From Hymenobacter amundsenii (GTDB lineage Bacteria; Bacteroidota; Bacteroidia; Cytophagales; Hymenobacteraceae), in contig NZ_NIRR01000002.1 in NCBI RefSeq assembly GCF_002204745.1, positions 124,001 to 188,000 on the forward strand: a stretch of 64,000 nt of DNA, given 5' to 3'. The position numbers and the translations under genes are program-made. Position 1 is the first letter of the stretch. Every line of letters starts with the position of its first letter. Positions 36,110 through 45,680 of this stretch are shown here, in pieces. Under the pieces are notes generated by a model, which was not told the origin of the DNA, did not search any database, and worked only from the letters and a program-made list of their open reading frames with translations.

Positions 36110-37897
36110 TCAGAGCTTTTCTTCGAGCCAGAGCAGTCCCGCGCCAAGTAAAAACACCGCGTAGCCCCACCAACGGGGCCAGGCGGTGCGTTCGGGAGCC
36201 CCCAGGTTGGTAGCCGGCCCTACCGAAGCCGCTGTCCCAGCAGGCTGCCGGGCGGCCAACGGCCACTGTTGTTGCCCCGGGCCGCGCCATTGCCGGGGAG
36301 CGTACACATAGACCCACTGCTGCGCTTTGCCGACCTGCGCCCGGTGCCAACCGGCCACCGCAGGCCAGTAAGTAGCCGTGCGCCATTCGGATACCAGCGC
36401 ATCGGGGCGTTGCGCCAGGGCCAAGGCTGGGCCGGTGGGGGGCGTTATGGAGAGCGGACCGGCGGCCGCCCCCGTGGTACGGAACTCCAGCGGAGCATTG
36501 GGATGGGGCCAGTGGTTTAGTGCTGCTACCGACAGGGGCGTTGGCTGGCCCGGCCGGGCGGCCCCGAGCAGGCGGCTCCAGTAAGCGGTGTAGATGGCCG
36601 GCTGATTGCGCAACTGCCACGGGAAGGTTTCGGCCACCGTACTCACGACCACCGTTCCGAGGCCTACCCGACGGGTGGCTGCCACCGGCTGCCGGTTAGG
36701 GCCGGTGATGAGGGGCCGCAGCTTTTCGGCGAGCCGGAGGGTAGCCGGCACCAAAGCGGTAACGGTAGTGGGGCCTTCGGGCCAGCTGAGGCGTTGGGGC
36801 GTGGCCGCCGCCGCTGCGGGCTGGGGCTGTAACCGGAAGGCCGCGCCGCCGGGTAGCTGGCGGGGTAGCGTGGGCGCGTCGGCGAGTAGCAACAAGCCAC
36901 TGGTGCCATTGTTGAGGGCGGCTTGCAGTGCCCTCGTCTCGGCTGAGCTGAAGCCAGCCAGGGTGGCGGCATCGGTAACCACTACGTCGAAGCGGCGGAG
37001 GAGAGCGGGGGTGAGGCTACCTAGTGCGGGCGGGTTGGGCAGGTTCAGGAATTCGGTTTGGGTGAGGCCCCGGCTCAGGCCAGTGCGCAAGGCCACGGCG
37101 TACTGGCGCTCGGCTAAATGGTTTTTCAGGAAGCGCAGTTCGAAGGACGGCGCAGCCGCCAGCAGTAATACCCGCAGCGGCTCGGGGTCCTGTACCTCCA
37201 CCGGCACGGGCTCTTGGGCCAGCCGCCGTCCGCTTTGCCGGGCTTCCAACATATACACCGCCCGCCCTGCAGCCCGCGGTCGGAAGCGGAGCGCAAACGC
37301 ACCCATGCCCTTCGGCAGCTGCACCGAATCGCGGGCCGCACCGGCGGCGCGTAGCGAAAGCCATACTGGCTCCCAAGTCTTCGCCCCGGTAAATGTTCCC
37401 GTCACCGTCAGAAGCTGGCCCAACTCGGGTTGGGCATTCCAGGTGGATTGCTGAAACCCCATTGGCCGCGCATCGGCATGCCGATGCACCCGTAGGCCGG
37501 CCAGGGCGGGTGCATCAGTGGGGGGCACCCCAGTGCCCAGTACATGCAGCTGCCGCAGGCCCGGCAACTTCGCCCGAATGGCGCTGGCATTGCGGAAGGC
37601 GGGCGTATCGTTGGGGGTTACGTTGCCGGGTGCGTAGCGCCACACTGGCACCCCAGGTCCGAGCCGACGGAGCAAATCCGCCAGCGTATCAGGCGAGTAG
37701 CCGGCCGTCAGGAGCACCGCCGTGGCGGGGGGTGCAGTGCTTGGCCGGGAGGTAACGGGGGGCAGTGCGGCCAGCCCCAGGCCCGCCGCCGCCAGCAGTC
37801 CGGCCCCTACGCGCAGGCCCCGCCGCCGGGTATCAGGGCGGCGCAGGGCCAGCACCGTCAGCAGCACGGCCAGTAGCAGAGGAAGCAAGTAGAGCAC
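36110..37897 (-). CDS. Membrane protein of the MoxR/BatA-type operon, hypothetical
   Basis: About 595 residues from a GTG at 37897, which starts at the first membrane helix (VLYLLPLLLAVLLTVLAL). A second helix follows (GLRVGAGLLAAAGLGLAAL), then a large periplasmic part with a Rossmann-like region (VLLLAAAPSFELRFLKNHLAERQYAVALRTGLS, then FDVVVTDAATLAGFSSAETRALQAALNNGTSGLLLLAD). A final helix closes the protein (WWGYAVFLLGAGLLWLEEKL). The middle part resembles glutamine-amidotransferase-like domains found in proteins of these operons, but without an evident catalytic Cys. It is the most downstream gene of the 44111-36110 run. Confidence 0.72.
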   Translation of the reverse strand: MLYLLPLLLAVLLTVLALRRPDTRRRGLRVGAGLLAAAGLGLAALPPVTSRPSTAPPATAVLLTAGYSPDTLADLLRRLGPGVPVWRYAPGNVTPNDTPAFRNASAIRAKLPGLRQLHVLGTGVPPTDAPALAGLRVHRHADARPMGFQQSTWNAQPELGQLLTVTGTFTGAKTWEPVWLSLRAAGAARDSVQLPKGMGAFALRFRPRAAGRAVYMLEARQSGRRLAQEPVPVEVQDPEPLRVLLLAAAPSFELRFLKNHLAERQYAVALRTGLSRGLTQTEFLNLPNPPALGSLTPALLRRFDVVVTDAATLAGFSSAETRALQAALNNGTSGLLLLADAPTLPRQLPGGAAFRLQPQPAAAAATPQRLSWPEGPTTVTALVPATLRLAEKLRPLITGPNRQPVAATRRVGLGTVVVSTVAETFPWQLRNQPAIYTAYWSRLLGAARPGQPTPLSVAALNHWPHPNAPLEFRTTGAAAGPLSITPPTGPALALAQRPDALVSEWRTATYWPAVAGWHRAQVGKAQQWVYVYAPRQWRGPGQQQWPLAARQPAGTAASVGPATNLGAPERTAWPRWWGYAVFLLGAGLLWLEEKL

Positions 37898-37997
37898 GGG
37901 TGAAGAATGGGCGAAGGTGAAGAGAGTTGAAAAAGTGCCTGTGCAGCCTACCGGGGGCATCAACGACGCTTATGGTGGGCGGTCCTTAAAACGACAA

Positions 37998-40294
37998 TCA
38001 ATTCAACTGCTCGAAATAACGGCGGCTGAGCTGGCTGGCTGGGGCGGGGCGGGTAGTAGGAGCGGGTGGCGGCAGGGGCAGCAGGTCGGTGAAGGCGCGT
38101 TCCAGCAGGGGCAAGGCGACTTTATTGAGTGGCTGGCTGGTTCGTAACGTGCTGGTGACCTCGCGCAGGGTGCGCAGGGCTACCAGGTAGCGGCCGGGGC
38201 GTTGCAGGGCAGCGCGGGCAAGTTCCGGCCCGGCCTGTTCGAGCGTGGCAGCCGCGCCAGCAGGAACGGGCGCCGCGCCGCGCAACTGCCGCAACACGGC
38301 AAGGGCGCCCTGATGGTGGGCTGGTGCGCGGGTGCGGCGAGCTGGCGCTGGCGTCGCGGGGCGGCGGCCCCGGCCAGCTCGCCGGTGAGGCGGGTAGTGG
38401 CTTCGGGCATGGGTGGGGGCGTGAAACCAGCCTTTTTCACGTAGGCCCGGGTTTGCTGCTGGACCTCTTTAAGCAGGCGCAGGGCGCGGTATTCGAAGGG
38501 CAGGGCCTCGCGGAGGCGGCCGGTACGCAGGCGGAGCTCCGATTCCCACATCTGGGCCAGCACAGCTTGGAGCTTGGCCTTCACGGCGGGCTCCAGGAAG
38601 TCGGCGGTTTCGGAGTCATCGTGGCGGTGGATGTAGGGCTCCATCAGCTCAGCGGTGCGGGCTTCGTAGGTCGATTGGCCCGCGGCCGGGAGGGCGTCGT
38701 GGCTGTGGTCGTGGCCGTCGTCGGCCGAGTGGGCTTTGGTCGGGGTGAGTGCCGGTTCGGTGTGGTCCTCGGCCACCACGGAGCCCATGCCTGGTGGGTC
38801 GGCGGCGGCGGCTTCATCGGCCTCGTCGGGGCGGGTGGCGCCGCCGATGCTTTCGTCGGTTTCCTCGCCCAGGAATTTGCCGTAGCGCATGCGCAGCAGC
38901 TTCTGGTCGACTCCAATCGTGTTGGCGCGGTCCTGCACCGTGGCGGCGGGCAACCGCGCCTGCTCGGCCAGTAGCTTTTCGGTGTCGATGATAATCTGGC
39001 GCTGGCTGCGGAAATAGGCCGGGGCCGTGCTCACGCCCAGCGAGGCATCGAGGGTGCTGGTCTGCACCGTGGTATCTTCCCACTGCACCAGATAAGTGTC
39101 GGAGCGGGTCAGGTGCTGGTGATTGTCCCAGGCTTGGAGGTAGAAGTACACCTCGTCGCCGTAGGTCAGGCCGAGGGCCCGCAGGTTGAGTTCGGGGCGC
39201 AGCATGGCGGTAGTAGGCTGGCCATTCAGGCCCGCGCTCAGGTCCGTGACCACCTCTCGGAACTTCACCCCCTCCCCCTCGCCCTGGGCAAGCGTGGCCA
39301 CGAGCCGGAACCGGGTAAGGCCGTAATCGTCGCTGAGTTGGGCCCGGATGGCCACCCGGGGCGGACGGCCGAACTCAATCAAAGTAAAGGCTTTGGGCGC
39401 TAGGATGCGGATGACCGGCGCCTGGTCGGGCACCACTTCAATCGAATAATCGTCGGATACCTGCCCGCCCAGCCGCAGCCGGTAGAGGGTGGAAGCCAGC
39501 AACGTTTCCGTCACCTCAAACCCAGTCGAGTCGCCGGGGATGGGCCTTAGGGGCAGGCGGCGGGTGCCGAGTTCGAGCACCGGAACCGCTTTCGAGGGCC
39601 GGCTTACCGTTACGCGCCAGCGCACCTGGCTCTCGCGAGGACAGCGAAACGAAGCCTGCGCCGGCACAAATGCGGGTTGGCGGGTGTAGCCCGGCGGCTG
39701 AACCTGCAGCCGGGTAGCCACCAGGCGCGGGGCAGCGAGCGGGGTAGCAGGCGGCTGAGAAAAGCGCATTGGCACCGGCGCTTCAGCCGCCGCCGCGCGC
39801 CCGGCCGAACTACCGGGCCGCTGCCACCACGTTAGGGCAGCCAGTCCCAGCAGCAAGCCGGTTGCCAGTAGGGCCGGGCGGAAGCTGACCGGTAGCAAGG
39901 GCCCGGTGGCGGCCAGCGCAGGCAGGCGTTCCAGCAGCCGTTGTTGTTGCAGGCCTTCGAGCAGGTTCAGGTCGGTGGGTGGGAGCAACAGCAGCGCAGC
40001 GCTGTCTTCGAGGGCCGGATGGTGCTGGTTGAGCTGGCGGGCAACGGAAATGGTCGGCTCGTGCCAGATGTGCCAGAGTTGCCAACCGGCCAGCCCCAGC
40101 AGCGCCAGTGCTACACCGGCCGCGCCCGCCACGGCTCTGGGCCACGCCCAAACTACCACTGTCAGTAAAACAGTGGCTGCCAGCGCAGGCAGCAGCAATG
40201 CCAGGGTGCGGCGCCAAGCCCGGCTGCGGCCCGCCGCTACCACTAGTGCCGCCGGGGCGGTCGTTACATCGTTGGTCAGGAGCAGCGGGCTCAT
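37998..40294 (-). pseudogene. DUF4175 family membrane protein, interrupted by a frameshift
   Basis: Restoring one base gives about 765 residues. The N-terminal part (two membrane helices near 30-75, then VARQLNQHHPALEDSAALLL) matches DUF4175, large envelope proteins that accompany MoxR/DUF58/BatA genes in Bacteroidota. A long beta-rich periplasmic region and an Asp/His-rich segment near 520 follow. The frame breaks within about 38325-38370: upstream reads to LTGELAGAAAPRRQRQ, and downstream continues as HHQGALAVLRQLRGAAPVPAGAA to the TGA at 37998. Short G and C runs lie in that interval. The gene begins in a 4-bp ATGA overlap with the BatA-like gene. Confidence 0.8.
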
Positions 40295-41853
40295 GGCAGC
40301 GGGGGGCTAAGGGTGGGGGAGGTGCCAGCAGCCCGGCGGGAAGCCACCAGCCGTTCTACCAAAAACAGGATTCCTGCTCCCAGCACCAGCCAGGGCGCCA
40401 GCGGCTGGCGCGGCACCGTAGGCGAAACAGCAACGACTTCTGCCGCCACCGGACCCCGTAGTTGGCTCAAGGCGAGTTGGCGCGAATCGGGTTGGAACGC
40501 GGCCGGGCTTTCAGCCAGCAGCAGCGGCAGTAGCAGGGCAGGCAGCTCGGGACTGTCGACCAGGGTGCTCCAGGTGGCATCGAGGCGGGAGTGCAGGCGG
40601 TAGCGGCCGGGCGGCTGCCAGCTCAGCAGGGGCCGGCCGGCGGCAGTGGGCCACACGGTAAGCGCGCCCGGTTGGTCCAGGGTATCGAGGTGGGCAATAC
40701 TCAGCACATCGGGGCCGGCTACGGGCTGAAACCCGGTAGTAAAGTTTCGGGCCGGCGCAGGGGCTTCCTGCCAGGTACGGACCGTCGCATCGGTGGTCCA
40801 GCGGGCCGGCAACGGGGCTTCGCGCAACCAGAACAGCCAGTCGAGCGAATCGGTGGGTGCGGGCAATTCGGCGGAGACTTTCAGGCGGGGCCGCAGCGGC
40901 AGCACTGGCCCGATGGCCCGCAGCGCCGCCGCCAGCACCCGTGCCGAGGCGGCGTGGGCGGCGTCATAGGTCAGGTGCCAGCGCGGGGCGCGGGTAAGCA
41001 CGGGCAGTACCCTGCGGCGGCCATTTTCGGTGACCACCAACTCGTTTTTGCTGGTTAGTTTGATCTGGCCCTCGCCCCAGCTGCCCGGCAACGGCTGGCC
41101 CAAGGCTGGTCGCCGGAGCCGGGCTACTTGGTAGTTTATAGCCGATTCAGACCCCGCCGCCACCAGTACCACGAGGCTATCGGGGCCCGGTTGCCAGGCT
41201 GCCACGGGCCAGCGGCTCGAATCGCGGGGGAGCAGGGGCAGCCAGCGCACGGTGGCCGGTAACGCGGGCCGGGTGCCCCGAAACCCCGACACGTTCAGCG
41301 GTGCTACTACCACCAACGGCCGGCCCGGCAGCGAGTCGGCGGCCAGTTGCACGGTGTTCCAAAGGTTGAGCGCGGGCGCAAAAGTAGTATCAGCCGCGAG
41401 CTGGGCCGGGGCCACTTTGGTCGTGTCGCCCAATCCTACCGCCGCCCAGGGCCTCGCCGCGCCAACGAGGCGGGTGGCCGAAAGCTGCCGCAGCTCGTAG
41501 CCGCGGCGGCGAAGCGAATCGAGCACCGGGCGCACCGGGCCGAGGTCGGTGGAGCCAACGCCGGGGGCCAACAGCACCTGCCCGCGGCGGGGTGGCACGG
41601 GCAGCAGGCGCAGGGGCTCGGCTACGGCCAGCGCCAGTAGTCCCAGCACGGCGGTTCGCAACAGAAATAGCAGCAGCTGCTCGGGTTTGATGTTGCGTAG
41701 CCGCTGGTTGGCAGCCGCCTCCAGCCACCGCACGCTGCCCACCCGTACCACCCGACCCGGCCGGCGGTTCCAGAGGTAAATGGCCAGCGGTACGGCCAGC
41801 CCTAACAGGGCCAGCCAACCTGTGGCGGCGTGAGTGAAGAAAATCGGGGGCAA
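40291..41853 (-). CDS. BatA-domain (aerotolerance regulator N-terminal) membrane protein
   Basis: About 520 residues. The N-terminus is the BatA PF07584-type domain: FFTHAATGWLALLGLAVPLAIYLWNRRPGRVVRVGSVRWL, then a second helix FLLRTAVLGLLALAVAEPLRLLP. The long periplasmic region carries no recognisable vWA MIDAS motif, and a C-terminal helix ends the protein. The TTG at 41853 is preferred as start because the alternative TTG at 41883 lies inside a repeat element. Its stop overlaps the DUF4175 start by 4 bp, indicating translational coupling. Operon order is MoxR, DUF58, this gene, DUF4175, hypothetical. Confidence 0.83.
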   Translation of the reverse strand: MPPIFFTHAATGWLALLGLAVPLAIYLWNRRPGRVVRVGSVRWLEAAANQRLRNIKPEQLLLFLLRTAVLGLLALAVAEPLRLLPVPPRRGQVLLAPGVGSTDLGPVRPVLDSLRRRGYELRQLSATRLVGAARPWAAVGLGDTTKVAPAQLAADTTFAPALNLWNTVQLAADSLPGRPLVVVAPLNVSGFRGTRPALPATVRWLPLLPRDSSRWPVAAWQPGPDSLVVLVAAGSESAINYQVARLRRPALGQPLPGSWGEGQIKLTSKNELVVTENGRRRVLPVLTRAPRWHLTYDAAHAASARVLAAALRAIGPVLPLRPRLKVSAELPAPTDSLDWLFWLREAPLPARWTTDATVRTWQEAPAPARNFTTGFQPVAGPDVLSIAHLDTLDQPGALTVWPTAAGRPLLSWQPPGRYRLHSRLDATWSTLVDSPELPALLLPLLLAESPAAFQPDSRQLALSQLRGPVAAEVVAVSPTVPRQPLAPWLVLGAGILFLVERLVASRRAAGTSPTLSPPLP

Positions 41854-41860
41854 GATTCTT

Positions 41861-41894
41861 AAGCTACAAGTTGCAAGCCGCAAGCTACAAGCTT
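41861..41894. repeat. Reiterated aagctacaag word repeat
   Basis: A 34-bp stretch of tandem short words (aagctacaag ttgcaagccg caagctacaagctt), itself partly palindromic, immediately upstream of the BatA-like start. No matching second arm is seen. Confidence 0.6.
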
Positions 41895-41980
41895 CGGATT
41901 ACCGCTTCGGGAATTATCAATGAGGGAAAAATGCGAAAATACAGACGCGAAACAGGGGCGGTAGTTGCGGCGGATTAGAA

Positions 41981-42094
41981 CGGCGTAGAAACGCAATATT
42001 TTGCGTTTCGTCGTTGCTGATGTTATTCGGTTGATTCGGGCTGCTCACCAATTGGGTCGTTCAACGACGAGACGCAAAGGTGCGTCTCTACGCC
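41981..42094. repeat. Inverted repeat, each arm a hairpin, between DUF58 and BatA-like genes
   Basis: Left arm 41981-42016 contains the self-complementary gaaacgcaatattttgcgtttc. The right arm 42062-42094 (caacgacgagacgcaaagg then tgcgtctctacgcc) is its reverse complement with a few mismatches and one short gap, and is also self-complementary. The right arm overlaps the DUF58 stop codon. Confidence 0.78.
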
Positions 42095-42963
42095 CCTCTG
42101 GCGCGGCGGCGCAGGAACTCGCGCAGGGCGTCGGTAAGGGGTTCGGCGGTGTTCAGCAGTTGGTAGTCGAAGCCCAGGGTGCGGGCGCGGCGGGCGGTGG
42201 CCTGCAGCCAGGGTTGTAGGTGCTGCTGCCAGGCCCGGCGCTGCTGGCCGGCATCGAGCTGAAGCTGCTGGCCGGTTTCGAGGTCCTCGAACGTTACGGC
42301 TCCGCGAAAGGTGAATTCCAGCTCGTTGCGGGCCATCAGGTGCAGTACCAGCACCTCGCCCGCCGCCGCCCGCAGGCGGGTGAGCAGGCGTTCCACTTCG
42401 CCGTCTTCCTCATACAAATCACTCACGCAAATAGTAAGTGCAGGCTGCCGGCGGGCCGTGAGGGGGGCGAGGGTCGCAGCGTCGGGAAAGGAACCGGCGG
42501 CCTCAGCTGTTTCCAAGGCGTGGTAGAGGCGGGGCAGCTGGCGGGCATCGGCGCGGGGCGGCAGGTGCAGCAGGCCGCCGGGCCGCAGCACCGTGAGGGC
42601 CACCGCGTCGCCCTGCTGGGTGGCCACGTAAGCCAGCGTGGCACACAGCAGGCGGCCGTATTCGAGCTTGCTCAGGCCGTTGTCGTCGCGGTGGTTCATG
42701 CTGGCCGTGGCATCGAGCACCAGGTGCACCGTGAGGCTGGTATCCACCTCCGACTCGCGCAGGTAATAGCGGTCGGAGCGGGCGGCCAGGCGCCAGTCGA
42801 GGCGGCGCAAATCGTCGCCGGGCTGGTAGGGACGGTACTGGCTGAACTCCATGCCCGCGCCCTTTCGGCGGCTCAGGTGGGCCCCATGCAGCAAGCCCTC
42901 GGCGGCCAGTTTGGCGGCCAGCGGCAGGTTGTGCAAAGCGTGGAGGTGTTCGGGCGTGAGCAT
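42088..42963 (-). CDS. DUF58 domain-containing protein
   Basis: A 291-residue protein with the DUF58/vWA-like core: LSRRKGAGMEFSQYRPYQPGDDLRRLDWRLAARSDRYYLRE, then VHLVLDATASMNH, a D-x-(S/T)-x-S-like metal site. It lacks the N-terminal membrane helices found in longer members. Together with MoxR it forms the MRP/MoxR-vWA chaperone-type module associated with envelope stress or assembly. Its last bases overlap an inverted repeat. Confidence 0.9.
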   Translation of the reverse strand: MLTPEHLHALHNLPLAAKLAAEGLLHGAHLSRRKGAGMEFSQYRPYQPGDDLRRLDWRLAARSDRYYLRESEVDTSLTVHLVLDATASMNHRDDNGLSKLEYGRLLCATLAYVATQQGDAVALTVLRPGGLLHLPPRADARQLPRLYHALETAEAAGSFPDAATLAPLTARRQPALTICVSDLYEEDGEVERLLTRLRAAAGEVLVLHLMARNELEFTFRGAVTFEDLETGQQLQLDAGQQRRAWQQHLQPWLQATARRARTLGFDYQLLNTAEPLTDALREFLRRRARGA

Positions 42964-42993
42964 TCAGGCGGTTGTTGGTGGGTGGTTTAAAAG

Positions 42994-43103
42994 GTCATGC
43001 TGAGCAAAGTCGAAGTATCTCTACTGCAATGGTAAACTCAACGATAGGATCAGCATTGCAGTAGAGATGCTTCGACTTCGCCTCCGGCTGCGCTCAGCAT
43101 GAC
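42994..43103. repeat. catgctgagc-type inverted repeat between MoxR and DUF58 genes
   Basis: Left arm 42994-43031 (gtcatgctgagc ... cgaagtatctctactgcaatg) and right arm 43054-43103 are reverse complements, except that the left arm lacks about 12 bases and has a few changes. The outer ends are gtcatgctgagc / gctcagcatgac. A related element lies at 57393-57564. Confidence 0.85.
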
Positions 43104-43136
43104 GGTGCTTTTTTACCTTCTTCCTCCGCGCGCTCC

Positions 43137-44111
43137 TCACGAAACCGCCCCCAGCAGCGCCACCACCGCGTCCTCTGTTGTCAGGCCCTCGGCTTCGGCG
43201 TTGAAATTGAGCAGAATGCGGTGGCGCAGTACGGCCGGGGCAAGGGCCTTTATGTCCTCGGAAGTAGCAGCGAAACGGCCCTGGAGCAGGGCGCGGGCCT
43301 TGGCGCACAGAATCAGGGCTTGGCCGGCGCGGGGGCCGGCACCCCAGCGGCCGTAGTCCTGAATGAATTTAACCTCCGAGGTGGCCGGGCGGGTGGCCCG
43401 CACCAGTCGGTTCACGCGCTGCACTAGCTCCTCGCTGATGCTGACCTGGCGGGTGAGGGTTTGCAGCTGGCGCACGTCGTCGCCGCTGAGGATGGGCTGC
43501 ACCTCGGGGCGGGCGGTGCCGGTGGTGCCCGTCAGCACGGCCAGCTCCTCCTGTTCGGTGGGGTAGCCGATGCGTACGTAAAGCAGAAACCGGTCGAGCT
43601 GGGCCTCGGGCAGCGGGTAAGTGCCGCTCTGCTCAATGGGGTTCTGGGTGGCCAACAGAAAGAACGGCTTGGGCAGCGCGTGCTCCTGGCCGGCGTAGGT
43701 GACATGGCCCTCCTGCATGGCTTCGAGCAGCGCGGCCTGGGTCTTGGGCGGCGTCCGGTTGATTTCGTCGGCCAGCACCAGGCTGGCGAAAATGGGGCCG
43801 GGGTTGAACTTAAACGAGCGGTGGCCGGTGCCGTGGTCTTCCTCCAGAATCTCGGTGCCCAGAATGTCGGTCGGCATGAGGTCGGGGGTGAACTGAATGC
43901 GGCGGAAGGGTAAGTCGGTGGCTTGGGCCAGCGTGCGCACGAGCAGGGTTTTGGCCAGGCCCGGCACGCCTTCCAGCAAGGCGTGGCCGCCGGCCAGCAG
44001 GGCCACCAGTACTTCTTCCAGCACCTGCTGCTGGCCCACAATCACCTTCCCGATTTCGGCTTTGAGCAGCGGAATTTTCGCCAGTAGGCGGTGTACATCT
44101 TGTTCGGTCAT
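43137..44111 (-). CDS. MoxR family AAA+ ATPase
   Basis: A 324-residue AAA+ protein: Walker A GVPGLAKTLL near 54, Walker B SLVLADEINR, sensor FFLLATQNPIEQSGTYPLPEAQLDRF, and arginine-finger region. MoxR ATPases act with vWA/DUF58 partners in assembling or activating envelope and metal-cofactor proteins. It is the first gene of a five-gene minus-strand run; ATG 44111 gives MTEQDVHRLLAKIPLLKAEIGKVIVGQ as expected. Confidence 0.94.
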   Translation of the reverse strand: MTEQDVHRLLAKIPLLKAEIGKVIVGQQQVLEEVLVALLAGGHALLEGVPGLAKTLLVRTLAQATDLPFRRIQFTPDLMPTDILGTEILEEDHGTGHRSFKFNPGPIFASLVLADEINRTPPKTQAALLEAMQEGHVTYAGQEHALPKPFFLLATQNPIEQSGTYPLPEAQLDRFLLYVRIGYPTEQEELAVLTGTTGTARPEVQPILSGDDVRQLQTLTRQVSISEELVQRVNRLVRATRPATSEVKFIQDYGRWGAGPRAGQALILCAKARALLQGRFAATSEDIKALAPAVLRHRILLNFNAEAEGLTTEDAVVALLGAVS

Positions 44112-44277
44112 GTTGGGGAGCTGGGGAACTGGATAATTGGGGGCCAGGGTAAAGTCTGATAAATGACGGCAAGGATGCGTGACAGGCGAAGGTTGCCGGC
44201 TGTTTTTTGTTGTTGAAAAGTCTGATTCGGCTGGAAGCAGGTTTGCGCTCCGGCAAAGTAAGGGCTTGTTTCAGGCT

Positions 44278-44901
44278 ATGAAAGCAATTCTACGTTTCAC
44301 TGCCCTGTTTTTGCTGCTGCTAAGCGCGGCGGGCCTGGCCGGAGCCCAGCCCACGCCCCGGCCGGCCCACCCTTCTTACCACAATACTATTCGGCTCGAT
44401 GTGGCGGGCATGCTGCTGCGCAATGCCGGCGCGGTCGTGTTCGGCGACCCGTTCACGCTGCCTTTATTGGTAGGCTACGAACGCCAATTGGGTCAACGCA
44501 CCAGCGCCAACGTGGAGGTGCTGCTAAACGGAGGCGATGGGGGAGAACCAAAAATGGCGGGTCTGGCCCTGCAGGGGCGGTACTACTTCTACCAGCAGCG
44601 GTACCGCGGGCCGGTGGGCTTTTATATCGCCCCAACGCTCAGCTTCCGCCGGGCCGAGGAGCCGTACCGCTATGGCTCCGCAAGGCAGCGCCAGCAGCTG
44701 GGCGGCGGCGGGGCGCTGCTCGGCGTGCAGCTGCCGCTGGGCCAGCAGGGCCGGCTGGTGCTGGACGCGGCCCTGGGCGTTATGAACTGGCAGCGGCTCG
44801 ATGCGGTCGAATCAACCAATTATGGGGCTTACTACCAGACCTATTACGAGATCCACGGCACGGTTGCCGATGGCCGTCTGAGCCTGGGCTACCGGTTTTA
44901 G
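44278..44901 (+). CDS. Outer-membrane beta-barrel-like protein, copy 1
   Basis: A 207-residue exported protein from ATG 44278 (signal MKAILRFTALFLLLLSAAGLAGAQ). The mature sequence alternates polar and hydrophobic residues (LPLLVGYERQLGQRTSANVEVLL, GPVGFYIAPTLSFRR) and ends in DGRLSLGYRF, whose terminal aromatic is typical of outer-membrane barrels. It is clearly a paralog of the next gene. No function known. Confidence 0.72.
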   Translation: MKAILRFTALFLLLLSAAGLAGAQPTPRPAHPSYHNTIRLDVAGMLLRNAGAVVFGDPFTLPLLVGYERQLGQRTSANVEVLLNGGDGGEPKMAGLALQGRYYFYQQRYRGPVGFYIAPTLSFRRAEEPYRYGSARQRQQLGGGGALLGVQLPLGQQGRLVLDAALGVMNWQRLDAVESTNYGAYYQTYYEIHGTVADGRLSLGYRF

Positions 44902-44924
44902 GGCCGGTCCAAGGCCCTGCGCAG

Positions 44925-44955
44925 TCAGCACGTACAGCATGATGTTGATGCCAAT
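44925..44955 (-). pseudogene. Relic of a DUF4159 gene 3' end
   Basis: Read on the minus strand these bases encode IGINIMLYVLTA. The end of the intact DUF4159 gene at 45681 is FGVNIILYALTA. The nucleotide match is about 23 of 31 positions with most changes at synonymous or conservative codon positions. It lies immediately after barrel copy 1, just as the intact DUF4159 3' end lies after barrel copy 2, so it is a leftover of the tandem duplication. Confidence 0.65.
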
Positions 44956-44984
44956 TCTCCCCAAACAGCAACGCATTCCAAACC

Positions 44985-45659
44985 ATGAAAATACGTTTAC
45001 GTTCGACTGGCCTATTCTTAGTGCTACTCGGAGGCGGCGCAGCCTTTGCGCAGGCACAACCCGCGCCCGCTGATTCGGTGCGGCCAGCAGGCCAAGCAGC
45101 GTACCACAATATCGTGCGCCTCGACGGCCTGGTAATACTCACGCGTAGCATGGCTGATTTGATCCGTGATGGAAGCCCGGTGCTGCCCTTATTGCTGGGT
45201 TACGAGCGGCAGGTGGGCCAGCACCTGAGCGGGAACATCGAAATACTGCTCACCGCCAGTAAAGCCAAGGAACGAGCAACGGGGCTGGCACTGCAAATGC
45301 GCTACTACATCGCCTCGCCCCGCTACCCCACGGCCCTGGCGGGCTTCTACGTGGCCCCTACCGTCAGCTCGCGACTGGTAAAGCGCGATTACCGGGCGCA
45401 CTTCCTCTGGTACACACCCTCCGGCTTTATTCAGCGCCGGACGCTGGGCGGCGCGGGTGCCCTGGTAGGGCGACAGGCGGCATTCGGCCCCAGCGGCCGC
45501 TTACTGTTTGATGCCTCCATTGGGCTGATGAGCTGGAAACAGCTGAACAGCTCCGCAGACATTCCGGCAGGCTGTAAACGCTGCACCGACGAGCCGACGA
45601 GTTACGAGAATACTGTTTTCGTGCCGGATGGCCGCCTCAGTCTAGGCTACCGCTTTTAA
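44985..45659 (+). CDS. Outer-membrane beta-barrel-like protein, copy 2
   Basis: A 224-residue exported protein (signal MKIRLRSTGLFLVLLGGGAAFAQ). It is similar along its length to the preceding copy: YHNIVRLDGLVIL against YHNTIRLDVAGML, LPLLLGYERQVGQHLSGNIEILL against LPLLVGYERQLGQRTSANVEVLL, and the identical ending DGRLSLGYRF. A 13-residue difference in the middle accounts for most of the length change. Convergent with the DUF4159 gene. Confidence 0.72.
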   Translation: MKIRLRSTGLFLVLLGGGAAFAQAQPAPADSVRPAGQAAYHNIVRLDGLVILTRSMADLIRDGSPVLPLLLGYERQVGQHLSGNIEILLTASKAKERATGLALQMRYYIASPRYPTALAGFYVAPTVSSRLVKRDYRAHFLWYTPSGFIQRRTLGGAGALVGRQAAFGPSGRLLFDASIGLMSWKQLNSSADIPAGCKRCTDEPTSYENTVFVPDGRLSLGYRF

Positions 45660-45680
45660 CCGGGCGTGCGGCCGCCGGCG

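Noticed and set aside
36110..37897. A vWA (MIDAS) domain in the last gene of the MoxR operon
   Set aside because: I looked for the DxSxS pattern expected in BatB-like proteins and did not find it; the central region looks more like an amidotransferase-type fold.
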